A stretch of 64,000 bases of DNA from Siphonodentalium dalli (GCA_032622095.1 CP136061.1:90995845-91059844); one strand, 5' to 3'; shown: positions 28,660-40,080, numbered from the stretch's first letter. Notes: generated by a model not told the origin, from the sequence alone. A program made the numbers and translations.

Positions 28660-31575
28660 AGAAAAAGACCAAGGCCTGCAGTTATTGAAGAGAGTGATAT
28701 GGAAACTGATAGGGCAGAAAGTGAAGAAAGTTCTAGTGATGGTCAGATTGGACGCGGTTGAAGACAGAATAGAGAAATTGGTGGGAAGAGAAAGAGAAGT
28801 CTGGCTAGAGAGCGTGTTGTGTTCAATCCAACAAAATATTTCAAATTGGAGCTGAACTCGGAGAAATTTTCCAGAAAATTTAAATCAGCAGCATGACAAT
28901 TTGGTGTGAAATTCGAGAAATTTACAGATCCAATCGAGAACATTCCAGAGATATTTGAGAAGTTGACAGAAGAATTGAAACAGAAATGTTCAGCAAATGA
29001 GAAGACAAGAATCAGAGTTACGATAAATCATCCAGGACTTGATATGAGCATTTTCATTCCATTCACAAAAGCCAGTGAATTGAATGGTGGGGCACTCATG
29101 GATAATATTCAAAATGTAGTTCAATCAAATGCAGACTTTACAATTCATGACGGTGCACTCAATTTCGAAATCTTCGTTACAGATATTCCGGAAGGTGGTA
29201 CACGACACTCACTACATTATGGACCATTTGCAGAAAAGAACAAGCTGACAAAAGTAAAAAGAAGTATTGTCCGGATTGAAAATGCTGATGATGTTATGTG
29301 TATGGCAAGATCTATTGTCGTCGGAATGTGTAAGGCAGATAGTGATGGATCTGCGTGCTGGTCAAAGAAATGGAAAAGAATAAGACAATCAATATACACA
29401 GCACAAACAGATGCCGCAAAAAATCTACTCAACCGTGCTGGGATTCCGCACGATACAGTTTTCAGTATCAATGAGTTCCACAAGATTCAAGAAATATTGT
29501 ATCCAGAATATGTTGTGAAAATTCACAATGAATTTGCTGGCGCTGGATTTCTATTTGAACCTGCATAAATGTGTTCGGAGAGCAAATGTGTACACATCTA
29601 CAACAACAACAATCACTTCGACACCATAACATCAATCAAAGGATTTCTAGGCACCAGCTACTACTGCGAATTCTGTGACATTGGATTCAAAAGTCGTGGC
29701 GATCATCGATGCAGATTTGTTTGTGCATGCTGGTCATTGACACAGTGTAATTTCACAAATTGGGTGAAGTGTAGAACGTGTCGACGATCATTCAGAAGTA
29801 AATCTTGTTTCGACAACCATTTGAAGACGGAAGGAAAACAGAAAAGAAAAATATGTGATTTGGTTCAACTATGCAACAATTGTGATGAAGAAATTCTCAC
29901 CAATAAATCAAGCAGACATATATGTGCGGGGTTGAAGAAATGCAAACATTGCAAAGAAATCGTTGAAGCAGATCACAGGTGCTACATTCCAAAATATGAA
30001 TCACCGGAAAAGAAACCTGCAAAGATTCCATATGTATTCTTTGACTTTGAATGCAGACAAGACACAGGTGTTCATATTCCAAACTTCTGTGTTGCACATC
30101 CCGCTTGTGGAGATTGCATGTGCAAACCAATCGAAGAAAAATGTGAAACATGCGGACCGGATTCCAGAGAATTTGTATTCAAGGGTGACAACGTTTTAAC
30201 AGACTTCACAAACTGGTTATTCCACCAAGATCACAAAGGATGTGTTGCAATAGCACATAATGCTCAGGGATACGATGCACAGTTTCTACTTCAAGCACTC
30301 ATACAAAGTGGAATTCATAAACCAGAACTGATCATGAATGGAAACAAAATTCTCAGTTTAAAATGCAACAGCGTGAAAGTTATTGATTCTCTGAGTTTTC
30401 TGATGATGCCGCTTTCAAAGTTTCCACAAACTTTTCAGCTGAATGAGATGACGAAAGGACACTTTCCACATTGGGCGAATTCACCAAAGTTTCAAAATTA
30501 CATTGGACCTTACTTGGCTTCTGATTACTACAAACCAGACATGATGAGCGTGGAAAATCGAGAGAAATTCTTTGAATGGTACAATGAGAAAATAGAAAAT
30601 TACGTGATATTCAACTTCCAAGAAGAGATGGAGAAGTACTGCAAATCAGACGTGGATATTCTTCGCCGTGGATGTGGAAATTTCAGGAAATACATATTGG
30701 AAACAGAACAGATTGACCCGTTCATTGAGTCAATAACATTGGCGCAAGTTTGCAATTTGGCATGGAGGAAGAATTCAATGCCAGAGAAAACAATTGGAAT
30801 CATTCCAGATGGTGGATACCCATGTGCTAAAAACTATTCCATGAAAGCGATACGTTGGCTTCAACATCTATCATTGTCACGTATGATAACAATTAAGCAT
30901 GCTTTGAATGGAGGAGAAATCAAGATTGGTGGACACTACGTCGATGGATATGAGGAAGCCACAAGAACAGTTTTTGAGATGAATGGATGTCTGTTTCATG
31001 GATGTCCAAAATGTTACAACAACAGATAATACAAGAATCCCTATACGATGCTCACCATGGAAGAATTATATACAAGAACTCAACAGAAGAAAGATGAACT
31101 GGAAAGTCTTGGTTACAGAGTTGAATCACTTTGGGGACATCAGATCGACGAAAGAATGAAATCGGATGTGAAATTCAAACAACAAATGGAATCTTTCTAC
31201 AAACATCGAGACCCCATTTTGCCAAGAGAAGCATTGTTTGGTGGACGTACAAATGCCATCAAATTGTACGAGGAAATTGATCAAGATTCCACAAAAGAAA
31301 TCAAGTTCATCGATGTGTGTTCGTTGTATCCAAATTGCAACAAATATAAATTCTACCCTGTTGGACATCCAGAAATTTTGAGCCAAGAGCAGATCGATCA
31401 AGAACACATTAGAGACTATGCGGGGCTTGTTAAATGTACAATTTTATCACCATCGAAATTGTATATTCCAGTTCTACCGATTCATTGTAACAACAAAATG
31501 GTTTTTACTTTTGCAACACTTGCGCCATCAATGAGAACGAGACATGTAACCATTCAGAAGAAGATCGAGCTATAA
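28660..31575 (+). pseudogene. Protein-primed DNA polymerase B, N-terminal and exonuclease part
   Basis: Polinton PolB, the replication enzyme that starts from a terminal protein. One frame runs from a basic/acidic N-terminus (28,660) across TGA at 28,759 and about 28,894, TAA at 29,566-29,568 and TAA at 31,027-31,029 to 31,575. After the TAA at 29,566 comes a Cys/His-rich zinc-binding region (YYCEFCDIGF, CRTCRRSF, CNNCDEE, CKHCKEI). Exonuclease motifs are present: VFFDFEC (Exo I), AHNAQGYDAQF (Exo II), YCKSDVD (Exo III). The polymerase A motif DVCSLYPNCNK lies at about 31,310. Domains look well kept, so the stops may be recent or sequencing-related. Confidence 0.9.
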
Positions 31576-31580
31576 CCGGA

Positions 31581-32549
31581 GTGTGGACCACGCCAGAATT
31601 ATTCAAAGCAATGGATGTTGGCTACAAAATACTTGATGTGTACCAAATTTGGCATTGGACAGATTGGACAGATGAAATATACAAATCCTATATCGACAAA
31701 CATCTAAAGATCAAACAGGAATGTAGTGGTTATCCATTTGGTGTTGAGACAGAAGAACAGAAGCAAAAGTTTGTACAGGATTATTATGCAGCTGAGGGTA
31801 TAAAATTGGAGAACATCGAGAAGAATCCAGGAAAACGCCAAATATCTAAAATTATGATTAATTGTATATGGGGTAAGAATGCACAAAGAAATCTTATGTC
31901 AAAAACAGAGTATGTGGATAAGCCATCACGTTATTTTGAATTGCTTACTAGTAACAATATAATTGTTCAAAATGTTACACTTCTTGATGGTGACAAATTC
32001 ATTCTGGTAAATTATGTTGATATTTTAGATAATATTGAACCTCATCATTCAGAAAATGTTGTTGTTGCTTCTTTTGTTACAGCGTATGCAAGATTACAAT
32101 TGTATAAAGTTTTTAAAAAACTTGAAGATAGAGTGCTGTATTTTGATACAGACAGTGATCCATCAAAGAAGAACATCAAAACTATCGAAGGAAGATTGGG
32201 GAAATGGAGCGACGAACATCCAGATGCAAAGATTGTCAAATTTGTTGGACTTGGGCCAAAGAACTACGGATATGAATACATCAAAGATGGTAGAAGATAC
32301 ACCAAATGTAAGGTAAAAGGTATCACTCTTGATTACAGCGCAAGTCAAAAAGTTAATTTTGAAACAATGGTACAATGTGTTAATGATCTTGAAAATTTCA
32401 AAACTGTTGTTGAGTATCCTTCCAGAATTAAAAGACAAAAGTACCATCAACTGATTAGTGAGTGTCAAACCAAAACTTTCAGATCGGTGTACACAAAACG
32501 AAAACTCGTCAATGGTATTCACACATATCAATATGGATGGAGATGTTGA
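31581..32549 (+). pseudogene. Protein-primed DNA polymerase B, C-terminal part
   Basis: Continuation of PolB in another frame; the shift lies between about 31,500 and 31,590. It contains motif B (KIMINCIWGKNAQ) and the motif C metal-binding sequence YFDTDS at about 32,140, both intact, then the thumb-like C-terminus ending THTYQYG-type residues. With the upstream part the length is typical of Polinton PolB (over 1,000 residues). All catalytic motifs are present but divided by the frameshift. Confidence 0.9.
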
Positions 32550-33066
32550 GTCATTTCATGTCAAGATGTTGACAGGAGTAGTACCTCCAGAAATTTCTGA
32601 GAAGATTTATGGATATTTGGTGGCACAGTCAACACTTATTCCAGAGATAAAGAAGGAATTACAAGAAGTCTGGTTTGAAAGAGAAAAGGAAGCAATACTA
32701 CGATGCTGTGATGTCGACGAATGTTTACAGAGATTGGACTATCTTGAGACAAGTATATTTTCTCATTTCTCTCAAAAATATATTAAATCATTTATTAAAT
32801 TCAAAACATTTTTTCTCATTGAAAGAATATCTGATTTTTGGATATTTGGTGGTGATGAACACCATTTAGATTTAGAAACTTTTGATGAACATGACTACAT
32901 TCATTATACAAAGTATGAAGATAATTATCCTCTTGCTAGGGGAACCTTTAAATCAGTTCCTATGATCTATGGGTATTTGTTAACAAAAAAAATGTCAACA
33001 TATGCAAAAATTAAAAACATTATAGGAAATGATTTTTTTGTTTACAGAACAAACAGAAGACTATAA
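32533..33066 (+). CDS. Unrecognised Polinton protein between PolB and ATPase
   Basis: 177 residues from ATG at 32,533 (MDGDVESFHVKMLTG), overlapping the PolB end by 17 bp in a different frame. Contains VVPPEISEKIYGYLVAQ and an acidic/aromatic segment (WIFGGDEHHLDLETFDEHDY). The first 25 codons of the open frame upstream are a shadow of PolB. I do not know the family. Position suggests an early or regulatory protein; this is inference. Confidence 0.5.
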   Translation: MDGDVESFHVKMLTGVVPPEISEKIYGYLVAQSTLIPEIKKELQEVWFEREKEAILRCCDVDECLQRLDYLETSIFSHFSQKYIKSFIKFKTFFLIERISDFWIFGGDEHHLDLETFDEHDYIHYTKYEDNYPLARGTFKSVPMIYGYLLTKKMSTYAKIKNIIGNDFFVYRTNRRL

Positions 33067-33178
33067 TACTTGGATTATTGAAATGTTTGGAAATATTTAC
33101 AGCTATAGAGATTTCTGTTTAAAAACTAAATTCACACGTCGTTAAGTTCACTCTCTGATTAGGCATCAAAGTGACAAC

Positions 33179-33829
33179 ATGGAAGAATCTTTACTTTTCC
33201 AACATCCGTGTAATTTCTTTATCAGCGGACCTAGTGGATCAGGTAAAACAGAATTTGTTAAAAAAGTTATTGAATTTAAACACGATTTATTCCAAACACC
33301 ACCAAAAAAAATAGTTTGGTGTTACAAAGAATGGCAATACACATACAATCGTATACAAGAAATTGATAACGTTGAGTTTATCGATGGTATTCCAGACGAT
33401 GATGAGGAAATTGTATCAGGTAAATCATTTCCTCATCTTGTTGTTTTCGATGACATGATGGGGGAACAAGATGAAGACAAAATAATGCTTTGGTTTACTA
33501 GAAAAGGTCACCATCGAAATGCTTCAATAATTTACATTACTCAAAACATGTTCCAAAAATCAAAAAGTAGCAGAACTATAAGTTTGAATGCACACTACAT
33601 GGTTTTATTTCAAAGCGTTCGAGATAAAAATTAAATAAAAGTTTTGGCTCATCAAATGCAATTCAATCATTTGAAACAAGCATACGAAGATGCAACTTCA
33701 ATAAATCATGGATATATTTTAGTAAATTTTCATCCTAGAACAGAAAATTATTTGCGAATTAGAACTGATATTTTCCATAAATGGTTGACAGCTAATGACC
33801 GAGGTCCTGTCATTTATTCAAAAGTATAA
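33179..33829 (+). pseudogene. FtsK/HerA-type genome-packaging ATPase
   Basis: Starts MEESLLFQHPCNFFISGPSG. Walker A GPSGSGKT at residues about 17-24; Walker B HLVVFDDMM at about 85-93; ITQNMF sensor region. A TAA at 33,632-33,634 interrupts it after about 151 codons and the same frame continues with QMQFNHLKQAYEDATSINHG to 33,829. Polinton and adenovirus-like viruses use this P-loop ATPase to move DNA into the capsid. Everything but the one stop looks sound; total length about 216 codons is usual. Confidence 0.9.
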
Positions 33830-33863
33830 ATTCAGTTGTTGTTACTTTTCTCATTTTAGAACC

Positions 33864-34451
33864 ATGTCGTCCACCGAGATGTTTAGTCATGATGAACTGT
33901 CACAAATTATAAATTTCTTCACTTTTGCAGCTGAATTATTTCTTGAAAATGATTGGAAATTACCATAACAGACAAAAAAGTTTTTTCAGAGAAATAAAAA
34001 TGTTCTTAAAAAAATCTCTGATCGATCAACTGATATGGAAACAAAACGCAAATTAATTTTACAACGAGGTGGTAGTGGGTTCATTGGAGGAGTTTTAATT
34101 AGAAGTCTTTTGAAAAATTCATTTGAACAAACTGGTAGACAATCTAAAAGTAAATCAAAGGTTTCTCAAAAACATTCAAAGATTACACTGATGCAAACAC
34201 AACAAAGGGGTAGTCAAAAAGAATCTAAACGTAAAACAAAGCTTTCTCTAAATCATTCAAAGTTTACACCGATGCAAACTCAACAAAATCAACATTCTAA
34301 ATTTACACCTATACCTTCTCAGCAGAACCCTCAACATCAACCATTACAAAAAAAAACAGTTATTGATCTTGAATTTTCAAAATTTATGCCGTTGTCTGAT
34401 GCATCGAAATCTGCATTCGAAGCTTTAGAATGGTTCAATCAGAAAAGATAA
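33864..34451 (+). pseudogene. Small conserved Polinton protein with Gly-rich hydrophobic motif
   Basis: Starts MSSTEMFSHDELSQIINFF and reads to TAA at 33,966-33,968 (after ENDWKLP), then continues in the same frame through DMETKRKLILQRGG and GFIGGVLIRSLLKN into a Ser/Gln/Lys-rich repeat tail (KFTPMQTQQ, KITLMQTQQ, KFTPIPSQQ). The front half and the GG hydrophobic stretch recur across Polintons; the repetitive tail seems particular to this element. The hydrophobic stretch suggests a virion or membrane-active peptide. Confidence 0.65.
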
Positions 34452-34507
34452 AAGATGAAACATATAATTTTTCTGCTCATTTTGAGACAACTACTTAGAC
34501 TGTGAAG

Positions 34508-34876
34508 ATGCCTTCAAAAACTAAGAGCAGGAAAGCACCGCTGATAAAACAATATGGTGAGTTGATTGTTGCAATGAGTAAAGTTCCATCTGCATATAAA
34601 AAGAAAATGATCAACGATGCTCCGAAACAAGTGATGGATTGTATTTCAGAATGTTGTCAAAATCTTTTAAAAGGTAATGTAAAACTGAATGAAGCTCAGA
34701 ACCGTAAGTTACATTCGAAGCGTAAACATATCAGATATCTTGCAGACAAGAACAAACCTTTGCAACAAAAGAAGAAAATTTTGAATCAAAAAGGTGGGTT
34801 TTTACCATTATTATTTCTTGCTCCATTGATTAGCAAAACATTAGGTGCAGTTGTTAACAATATTTTGAAAAACTAA
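34508..34876 (+). CDS. Small basic Polinton protein with hydrophobic C-terminus
   Basis: 123 residues from the ATG at 34,508. Lys-rich N-terminus (MPSKTKSRKAPLIKQYG), a helical core (APKQVMDCISECCQNLLKGN), RKLHSKRKHIRYLADKNK, then QKGGFLPLLFLAPLISKTLG. Proteins with this basic-helix plus GGFLP hydrophobic tail are common between ATPase and integrase in animal Polintons. Probable small virion component; not proven. Intact. Confidence 0.7.
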   Translation: MPSKTKSRKAPLIKQYGELIVAMSKVPSAYKKKMINDAPKQVMDCISECCQNLLKGNVKLNEAQNRKLHSKRKHIRYLADKNKPLQQKKKILNQKGGFLPLLFLAPLISKTLGAVVNNILKN

Positions 34877-34889
34877 ATCTCAAATAAAT

Positions 34890-35612
34890 ATGAAGAAAAT
34901 GGTTATTGTACCATTCAGAATGTTGGAAGATTTCAAACAATGGAAAATGTCAGAAATGAATAAACCTCAATTACCTCCGGATCCTGCAATTTCAAATGTT
35001 TCAGATTCTTACAAAGAATTGAAATCAGTTTATGATAAAAATATTTCTGAATCAGAAAAGTCACAGTTATTTGGAGAAAATTTGTACAAATTGAAAACTT
35101 CACAAAAATCTTTAAATTCAAAATTCAGTTTACCTGAACAAAAGTTATCTGAAAACTTTGGGAAAATGAGTGAACATATATTGGAAAGTGTGCCATCTAA
35201 ACTTCGTGGTAAAGCACAACAAATTTTAATATTGTTGTCAACTAATCCTAAACTTAGATGGGATGATCGTGGACAATTAAGTTATGGAACAGAAACAGTT
35301 ACTGGATCAAATATAATTGATTTGATAAACGATGTTGTACGTCACCGAAAAGGTTTTGACCCAGTTGGTTATGAAACATTCTTACGCGGATTGGGGGAAC
35401 TTAATGTACCACAAGATTGTGTAGGTAACAGGAATCGATGGTTGTGGATACAAAGACATTTAAAAGAAGGCCACACTGGTGAAGAGTTTCATACACCTCA
35501 TGCAACTCCTAGCAGTGGCAAGTCAAGAAAACGTTCAGTTGATATTTTCACACCTCAAAGTTTTCCTAAAACCAGAAAATCTATTTTGAAAGGATGGTCC
35601 CCACTTACATAA
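34890..35612 (+). CDS. Conserved Polinton protein upstream of integrase
   Basis: 240 residues, MKKMVIVPFRMLEDFKQWKM... The central part (SKLRGKAQQILILLSTNPKL, WDDRGQL, IIDLINDVVRHRK) is also legible in the dead element at 13,829-14,128, so the family is shared by two diverged Polintons. A polybasic C-terminus (SSGKSRKRSVD, PKTRKSILKGW) overlaps the start of integrase by 19 bp in another frame. Role unknown; a structural or DNA-associated protein is possible. Confidence 0.7.
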   Translation: MKKMVIVPFRMLEDFKQWKMSEMNKPQLPPDPAISNVSDSYKELKSVYDKNISESEKSQLFGENLYKLKTSQKSLNSKFSLPEQKLSENFGKMSEHILESVPSKLRGKAQQILILLSTNPKLRWDDRGQLSYGTETVTGSNIIDLINDVVRHRKGFDPVGYETFLRGLGELNVPQDCVGNRNRWLWIQRHLKEGHTGEEFHTPHATPSSGKSRKRSVDIFTPQSFPKTRKSILKGWSPLT

Positions 35613-36445
35613 AATTTGACAAACTTCTAACTGAAATTTACTACAATCCAAAAGAAGTTGGTGGTTTCAGTGGAGCAAATCAACTTTTTAAAAATGCGAA
35701 AGAAACAAATAACAAAATTAAACTTTCAGATGTTAAAAAATGGTTACAATGGCAAAAAACATACACTTTGCACAAACCAATTGTTCGGAAATTTTGCAGA
35801 CGTAAAACTATTGTTGCAGGAATTGATATTCAGTCGCAAGCTGATTTGGCAGATTTGCAAACTTTGCAAAAGCACAATGACAATTACAGATATTTACTTT
35901 GTGTTATTGATGTGTTCTCAAAATTTGCATGGGTTGAAAAAATTAAAGACAAAACTGGTAAAACTTTAGTTAAAACATTTCAGAAAATTCTCAAATCATC
36001 AAAACGAAAACCTGTTTCATTTCAATCTGACAAAGGTTCAGAATTCAAAAATAAATTATTTTTACAATTTTTGAAATCTAAGAAAATTCATTTTTTCACA
36101 ACAGAGAATCCAGAGACAAAAGCAAGTATAGTTGAACGTTTTCAACGGACATTGCAAACAAAGATGTGGACATATTTTACACATAATCAAACTTTGAAAT
36201 ACAATGATGTTTTGCACGATTTTGTGAATTCTTACAACAAAAGTTTTCATAGAAGTATTAAGATGGCACCAGTTTTAGTAACTCGAGAAAATGAAATTGA
36301 AGTTTCCAGAAATCTCTATGGAAAGTTCAAAACGAAAAAAGATAAGATCTTGAAAGTTGGAGATTTTGTTAGAATAAATATAACAAAGAGAACTTTTGAT
36401 AAAGGATATCTTCCAAATTGGACAAAAGAAATTTTTCAAAATTAG
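35594..36445 (+). pseudogene. Retrovirus-type DDE integrase
   Basis: Catalyses insertion of the element. N-terminal Polinton integrase segment (IYYNPKEVGGFSGANQLF), then the RNase-H-fold core: IDIQSQADLADL (first Asp), FQSDKGSEFKN (second Asp), ETKASIVERFQRTLQ (Glu). SYNKSFHRSIKMAP and VGDFVRINITKRTF follow. The frame closes at 36,445 after the latter; similarity continues in the next frame from about 36,425, so one indel separates it from the chromodomain. Overlaps the end of the preceding gene. DDE residues intact. Confidence 0.9.
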
Positions 36446-36689
36446 TAGAGTTTGTAAAAGTACACCATTAACTTACAAATTAGTAGATTTAGATGGTGAA
36501 AACATCGCAGGATCATTTTATGGTAAAGAAATTCAACATATAAAAGATAATAAAGTTTACGAAATTGAATCAGTTGTTGGTAAACGTTCAAGAAAAGTTG
36601 CTGGTAAATCAGTTAGAGAAATTAAAGTTCATTGGGCTGGTTATCCTAAAAAATTTGACAGTTGGATTCCTGCCACAAATTTGGTATAA
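36426..36689 (+). pseudogene. Integrase C-terminus with chromodomain
   Basis: Continues the integrase in another frame: IFKISRVCKSTPLTYKL (SH3-like end) and then a chromodomain, KVYEIESVVGKRSRKVAGKS, IKVHWAGYPKKFDSWIP. The aromatic residues that read methyl-lysine in chromodomains (Y, W, W) are present. In chromoviruses and Polintons this module may direct integration to marked chromatin. No ATG of its own is needed; separated from the core only by the indel. Confidence 0.85.
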
Positions 36690-36699
36690 AACTTTTAAC

Positions 36700-37243
36700 A
36701 TGTCTCAAAATGGTTCAGTTGGTCTGGATGCTCCATCACAATTTCAAATCTGTGGAGAAGCAATGCAAAACGAATACGGATTTCACATCAAGTACTCAAA
36801 AGTTACAAAACGTGTGAAAATTATTCGCAAGAGTGTAAGTATCCCAAAACTAGGAATTGAATTACCACAATGTCTTTTGCACAAGTTGGGTTACAAAACT
36901 GAAAACGCTTCTGAAGATTTTTATTCAAATAATAGATTTCCGTTTGTGTGTAGATTTGTTTGTTGGTCATAATCAAATGTTTGTTTATTCTGATATTGCC
37001 GATTTCACAATTGTTGGAAATGTTGAAGTACAAATTTTACGAGTTGTTTCTTTCAGAATTAAAAGAGATATCGACGGATTACATGTAAAACATGAATTTT
37101 TAAATTTACATTATGTTCCAGTTTCAAAGTCATACTTTGACAAAATTAGTGTAAATATAAGTGGCGACACAGGAAAATCAATTCAGTTTATTGGTGGTAA
37201 GTCTTTGGCGAATCTGCATTTCAGAAAACGAGAGGAGTTCTAA
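36700..37243 (+). pseudogene. Minor capsid (penton-like) protein, shortened and frameshifted
   Basis: Starts MSQNGSVGLDAPSQFQICGE at 36,700 and reads to 36,972; the remainder (LFVGHNQMFVYSDIADFTIV, VQILRVVSFRI, HEFLNLHYVPVSKSYFDKIS, GGKSLANLHFRK) is in another frame up to 37,243. The C-terminal half aligns with the minor capsid remnants at 15.9 and 19.3 kb. The N-terminal part seen in those (MVYYPNN..., GLAEMQFPYSW) is not evident here, so a deletion is likely as well as the frameshift near 36,940. Confidence 0.7.
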
Positions 37244-37257
37244 AAACAATATTCCCC

Positions 37258-37662
37258 GTGTATAGAGGTGTACTACGGCAATATGGTAACGGTATTGGTT
37301 CAATTTTCAAATCAGTTATGAGATCTGCTGTACCATTTCTAAAACCGATTGGTCGGACAGCTTTACAACTTGCGAAAAAACACACGTTTGGTGTTGCAGA
37401 TGAAATTATTAATCAAGGTAAAAGTCCGAAAGAAGCGTTGATGACTGAAGGTAAAAAAGCTTTAAAATCTTTTGGAACACAAGCTAAAAATCAAATTTTG
37501 AACTCGAGACAAAAACCTAGAAAAAGAGTAGCGAATTCAAAAATGAATCATTCAGCTGTCAAACGCCGAAAAAGTAAGTCGAAAAACATCCTAGCAGTCG
37601 AGCTCTTGATATTTTTGATTAATCATGGCACAAATGGTAAATGGATCATGCGAATGCAATAA
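37258..37662 (+). pseudogene. Protein VI-like Polinton protein
   Basis: Reads YRGVLRQYGNGIGSIFKSVM, then PIGRTALQLAKK, FGVADEIINQG and a basic tail (QKPRKRVANSK, KRRKSKSKN). It opens with GTG and no ATG stands in front, so the start codon appears lost or moved. The frame runs on into the capsid gene region (after about 37,600) without homology. Comparable to the internal capsid/membrane-lytic protein VI position in adenovirus-like gene order. Confidence 0.6.
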
Positions 37663-38929
37663 ATCGGAACTTGATATAACACATGTTCCACCAACGGTGG
37701 CTACAATGTCAGAATCGCAGTGGATCGAAAATCATCCGATTGCACCGCTGAATAATTCTGCCCCGATAGAGTTTGTCATACCATCTCAAACCGAAAAGTG
37801 GATAGATATTAATCAATCTTATCTTTATGTGAAATTCAAAATTACAAAAAAAGATGGAACTAATTTGGTAGCTGGTACGGAATTAGCACCTGTTAACAAT
37901 TTCTTTCATAGCATGTTCAGCAGTATCGATGTTTACTTGAACAACAAATTGATAACTTCGAATTCTGACACTTACCCATACCGAGCATATTTCGAAAATC
38001 TGTTGGGATACTCTCCAGAATATAAAGATAATCAATTAGCAAATTTAGAAATGTGGTATGGCGATACAGCAGAACAATTTGAAGAGAATACCAAAGGTGG
38101 TGGCAATGCTGGATTAACTTCTAGAGAAAGTTTGATCGGTGGTAGTAAAATTGTTGAACTATGTGGACGCTTACACACTGATCTGTTTCTTCAAGAAAAA
38201 TATTTACCAAATGGAATTGAAATTCGTATCAGATTAAACAGATCACCATAAAAATTTTGCCTCATTGGTGCCGAGGATGGACAAATTGTTTTCGAATCAG
38301 CAGTGTTCCGTGTCAGAACAGTTAGTCTCTTTCCAGCGGTCTCAAATAAATTAAATCAAGAAATTGTCCAGTCAAAAATGAAAATACCTATCAGACGAGT
38401 AGAAATAAAAACTTTCACAATTAGTACTGGACTTAGATCAAAAATTGAAGACCACTTATTTCAAGGACAATTACCAAAGAGACTTTTTATTGCGTTGGTC
38501 GAAAATAAAGATATGAATGGAGATTTGGGTACCAATCCATTCCACTTCAAACATTTCAGTTTGAATAAATTGGAAGTTAGTCAAGACGGTCATACAATAC
38601 ATAACCGTCCATTTGAACCAAACTTCGCAACAAAACAATGTCTCAGATCATATTTATCTTTGTATCAATCTTTAGGAATGTTTGGTGTTAACAAATCAAT
38701 TGGCATTAATTTAAAAGAATATATGAATGGTTATTGTTTGTGGGGTTTCGACTTGACACCGGACCAAGGAAGTGACGAGGGACATCAACATCCTATAAAG
38801 ACAGGGAACCTGCGTTTGGAGCTTCAGTTCTTGACAGCTCTCACTACAGCCGTCAACGTTTTGGTGTATGCTGAATTTGACAGTGAAATAGAGATCACAG
38901 CTTTGAGAGAAGTGCTTACTGACTATTAG
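37625..38929 (+). pseudogene. Double jelly-roll major capsid protein with one in-frame stop
   Basis: Starts MAQMVNGSCECNKSELDITH. First half has SAPIEFVIPSQTEKWIDINQ, APVNNFFHSMFSSIDVYLNN and TYPYRAYFENLLGYS, the hallmark of Polinton capsid proteins. A TAA at 38,249-38,251 (after RLNRSP) interrupts; the same frame then gives FRVRTVSLFPAVSN, IPIRRVEIKTFTIS, KRLFIALVENKDMNGDLGTN and ends VYAEFDSEIEITALREVLTDY-like sequence. About 435 codons in all, close to family size. The dead element shows the same stretch without this stop (but with others). Confidence 0.9.
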
Positions 38930-38930
38930 G

Positions 38931-39389
38931 ATGGAGTTCACATCACAGCTATGGAACTACTATGAAGAATACCAATGTTCACAAAACTTTGCTCCGAGAT
39001 GGAACCTGATCTTGGACACACTCAACAACGCTATGATTGAAGAACTACAAGAACTTATTCGAAAGGAAGTGTCAGCAAACTGTGAAGGATGTAAAATAGA
39101 ACATCCTAGTCAACGTGAACATGTTCTGTGTTTGTTCTCTACAACTGATGATTGGACAAACCAGTTTATCGACTTAGCGCTGATTAAACTTGACATATAC
39201 AATGTTATGGAAAGATGGTTCCCGAAGCTGATGGAGTTAAACCCACACTGCAAGGAGAAGTTCGAAGCATACGTCATGTGGGATCATCTGAGAAAAAGTT
39301 TGGAGCTCAACCGCAAAAAATTCGACGCAGAGTGGACTCTGATGTGGTCACATCGAGTCGAAGAGAATTACAACGATGCAGACAGCTGA
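38931..39389 (+). CDS. Conserved Polinton protein with CxxC...H zinc-like motif
   Basis: 152 residues, intact, starting 1 nt after the capsid stop. Motif CEGCKIEHPSQREHVLC at residues about 59-75 could bind zinc. Remainder is helical (WNLILDTLNNAMIEELQELI, WFPKLMELNP). It overlaps the protease start by 14 bp. Similar proteins accompany the capsid/protease genes in animal Polintons; function unknown. Confidence 0.65.
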   Translation: MEFTSQLWNYYEEYQCSQNFAPRWNLILDTLNNAMIEELQELIRKEVSANCEGCKIEHPSQREHVLCLFSTTDDWTNQFIDLALIKLDIYNVMERWFPKLMELNPHCKEKFEAYVMWDHLRKSLELNRKKFDAEWTLMWSHRVEENYNDADS

Positions 39390-39774
39390 ACTTCAATATA
39401 TTCTGGACAATTCCTGGTTGTGTAAACTTAACACACATGTTTGTGCTAGAGATCTGTTACCAGAGAAGAAACCACAGCATATTCAAGCATATATTGTGAA
39501 CACGCACTCATCGGATCAGCCAGGAGAACACTGGACATTGATGTTATTCAATGGAAGATCAGCTGTATACTTCGACTCATTTGGACTACCACCACCGAGA
39601 CGATATATGTTACCATTCATAAAAAGGAACTCATCAGCATGGACTATGAATACAACACGATATCAACATCGTGCGACACATGTGTGGATTATATTGTATA
39701 TTCGCACTCCACCACACGATGAAAGGAAAGAGGATAAAAAGATTATTCAATTCTCGGGATTTCTTCAAGAATGA
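39376..39774 (+). pseudogene. Adenovirus-type maturation cysteine protease, frameshifted
   Basis: Starts MQTAELQYILDNSWLCK. The catalytic His context (GEHWTLMLFNG) and Asp region (AVYFDSFGLPPP) are in this frame. The expected Cys motif is not: it lies in another frame at about 39,672-39,700 (CDTCVDYIVY), which closes at 39,722. A single indel near the A-run at about 39,620 would account for this. Family: C5/Ulp1-like protease that trims capsid proteins. Inactive as written. Confidence 0.8.
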
Positions 39775-40080
39775 CAGAACAATAGTTCGATGATTTGGAA
39801 AGCACTATGGTCTATTATACAGAAAAGCAAATTTGCTGTTGAATTAAACTTCACCAGGACATCGACGGCTGATATACATACAACGCAAAGAAGACGACGA
39901 CCAGATAACAACGAATGTGTCAACAACTCCACAAAATAGACTCTTTTGTTATTGATTCAGCGTAGGATGTTGTAGGATGTTCAATTAAGTTTCTTCAAAT
40001 CTGAGACCTTGTTTTGTACATAAATTATTGTTCTTTGTTAATATTATTGATGTATAATAATATATTATTGTTCATTGTTC
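39775..40080 (+). other. Polinton 3' non-coding region
   Basis: No protein recognised. AT-rich, with AAATAAATG at about 40,098 as a candidate polyadenylation signal for the late genes. No histone-type stem-loop is present here, in contrast with the left end. Confidence 0.55.

Noticed and set aside
28406-28661. Plus-strand frame MEVFLEFSISGCLSS... as a membrane protein
   Set aside because: Shadow of the Lys/Ser-rich minus-strand frame; hydrophobic residues arise from the complement of Lys/Glu codons.
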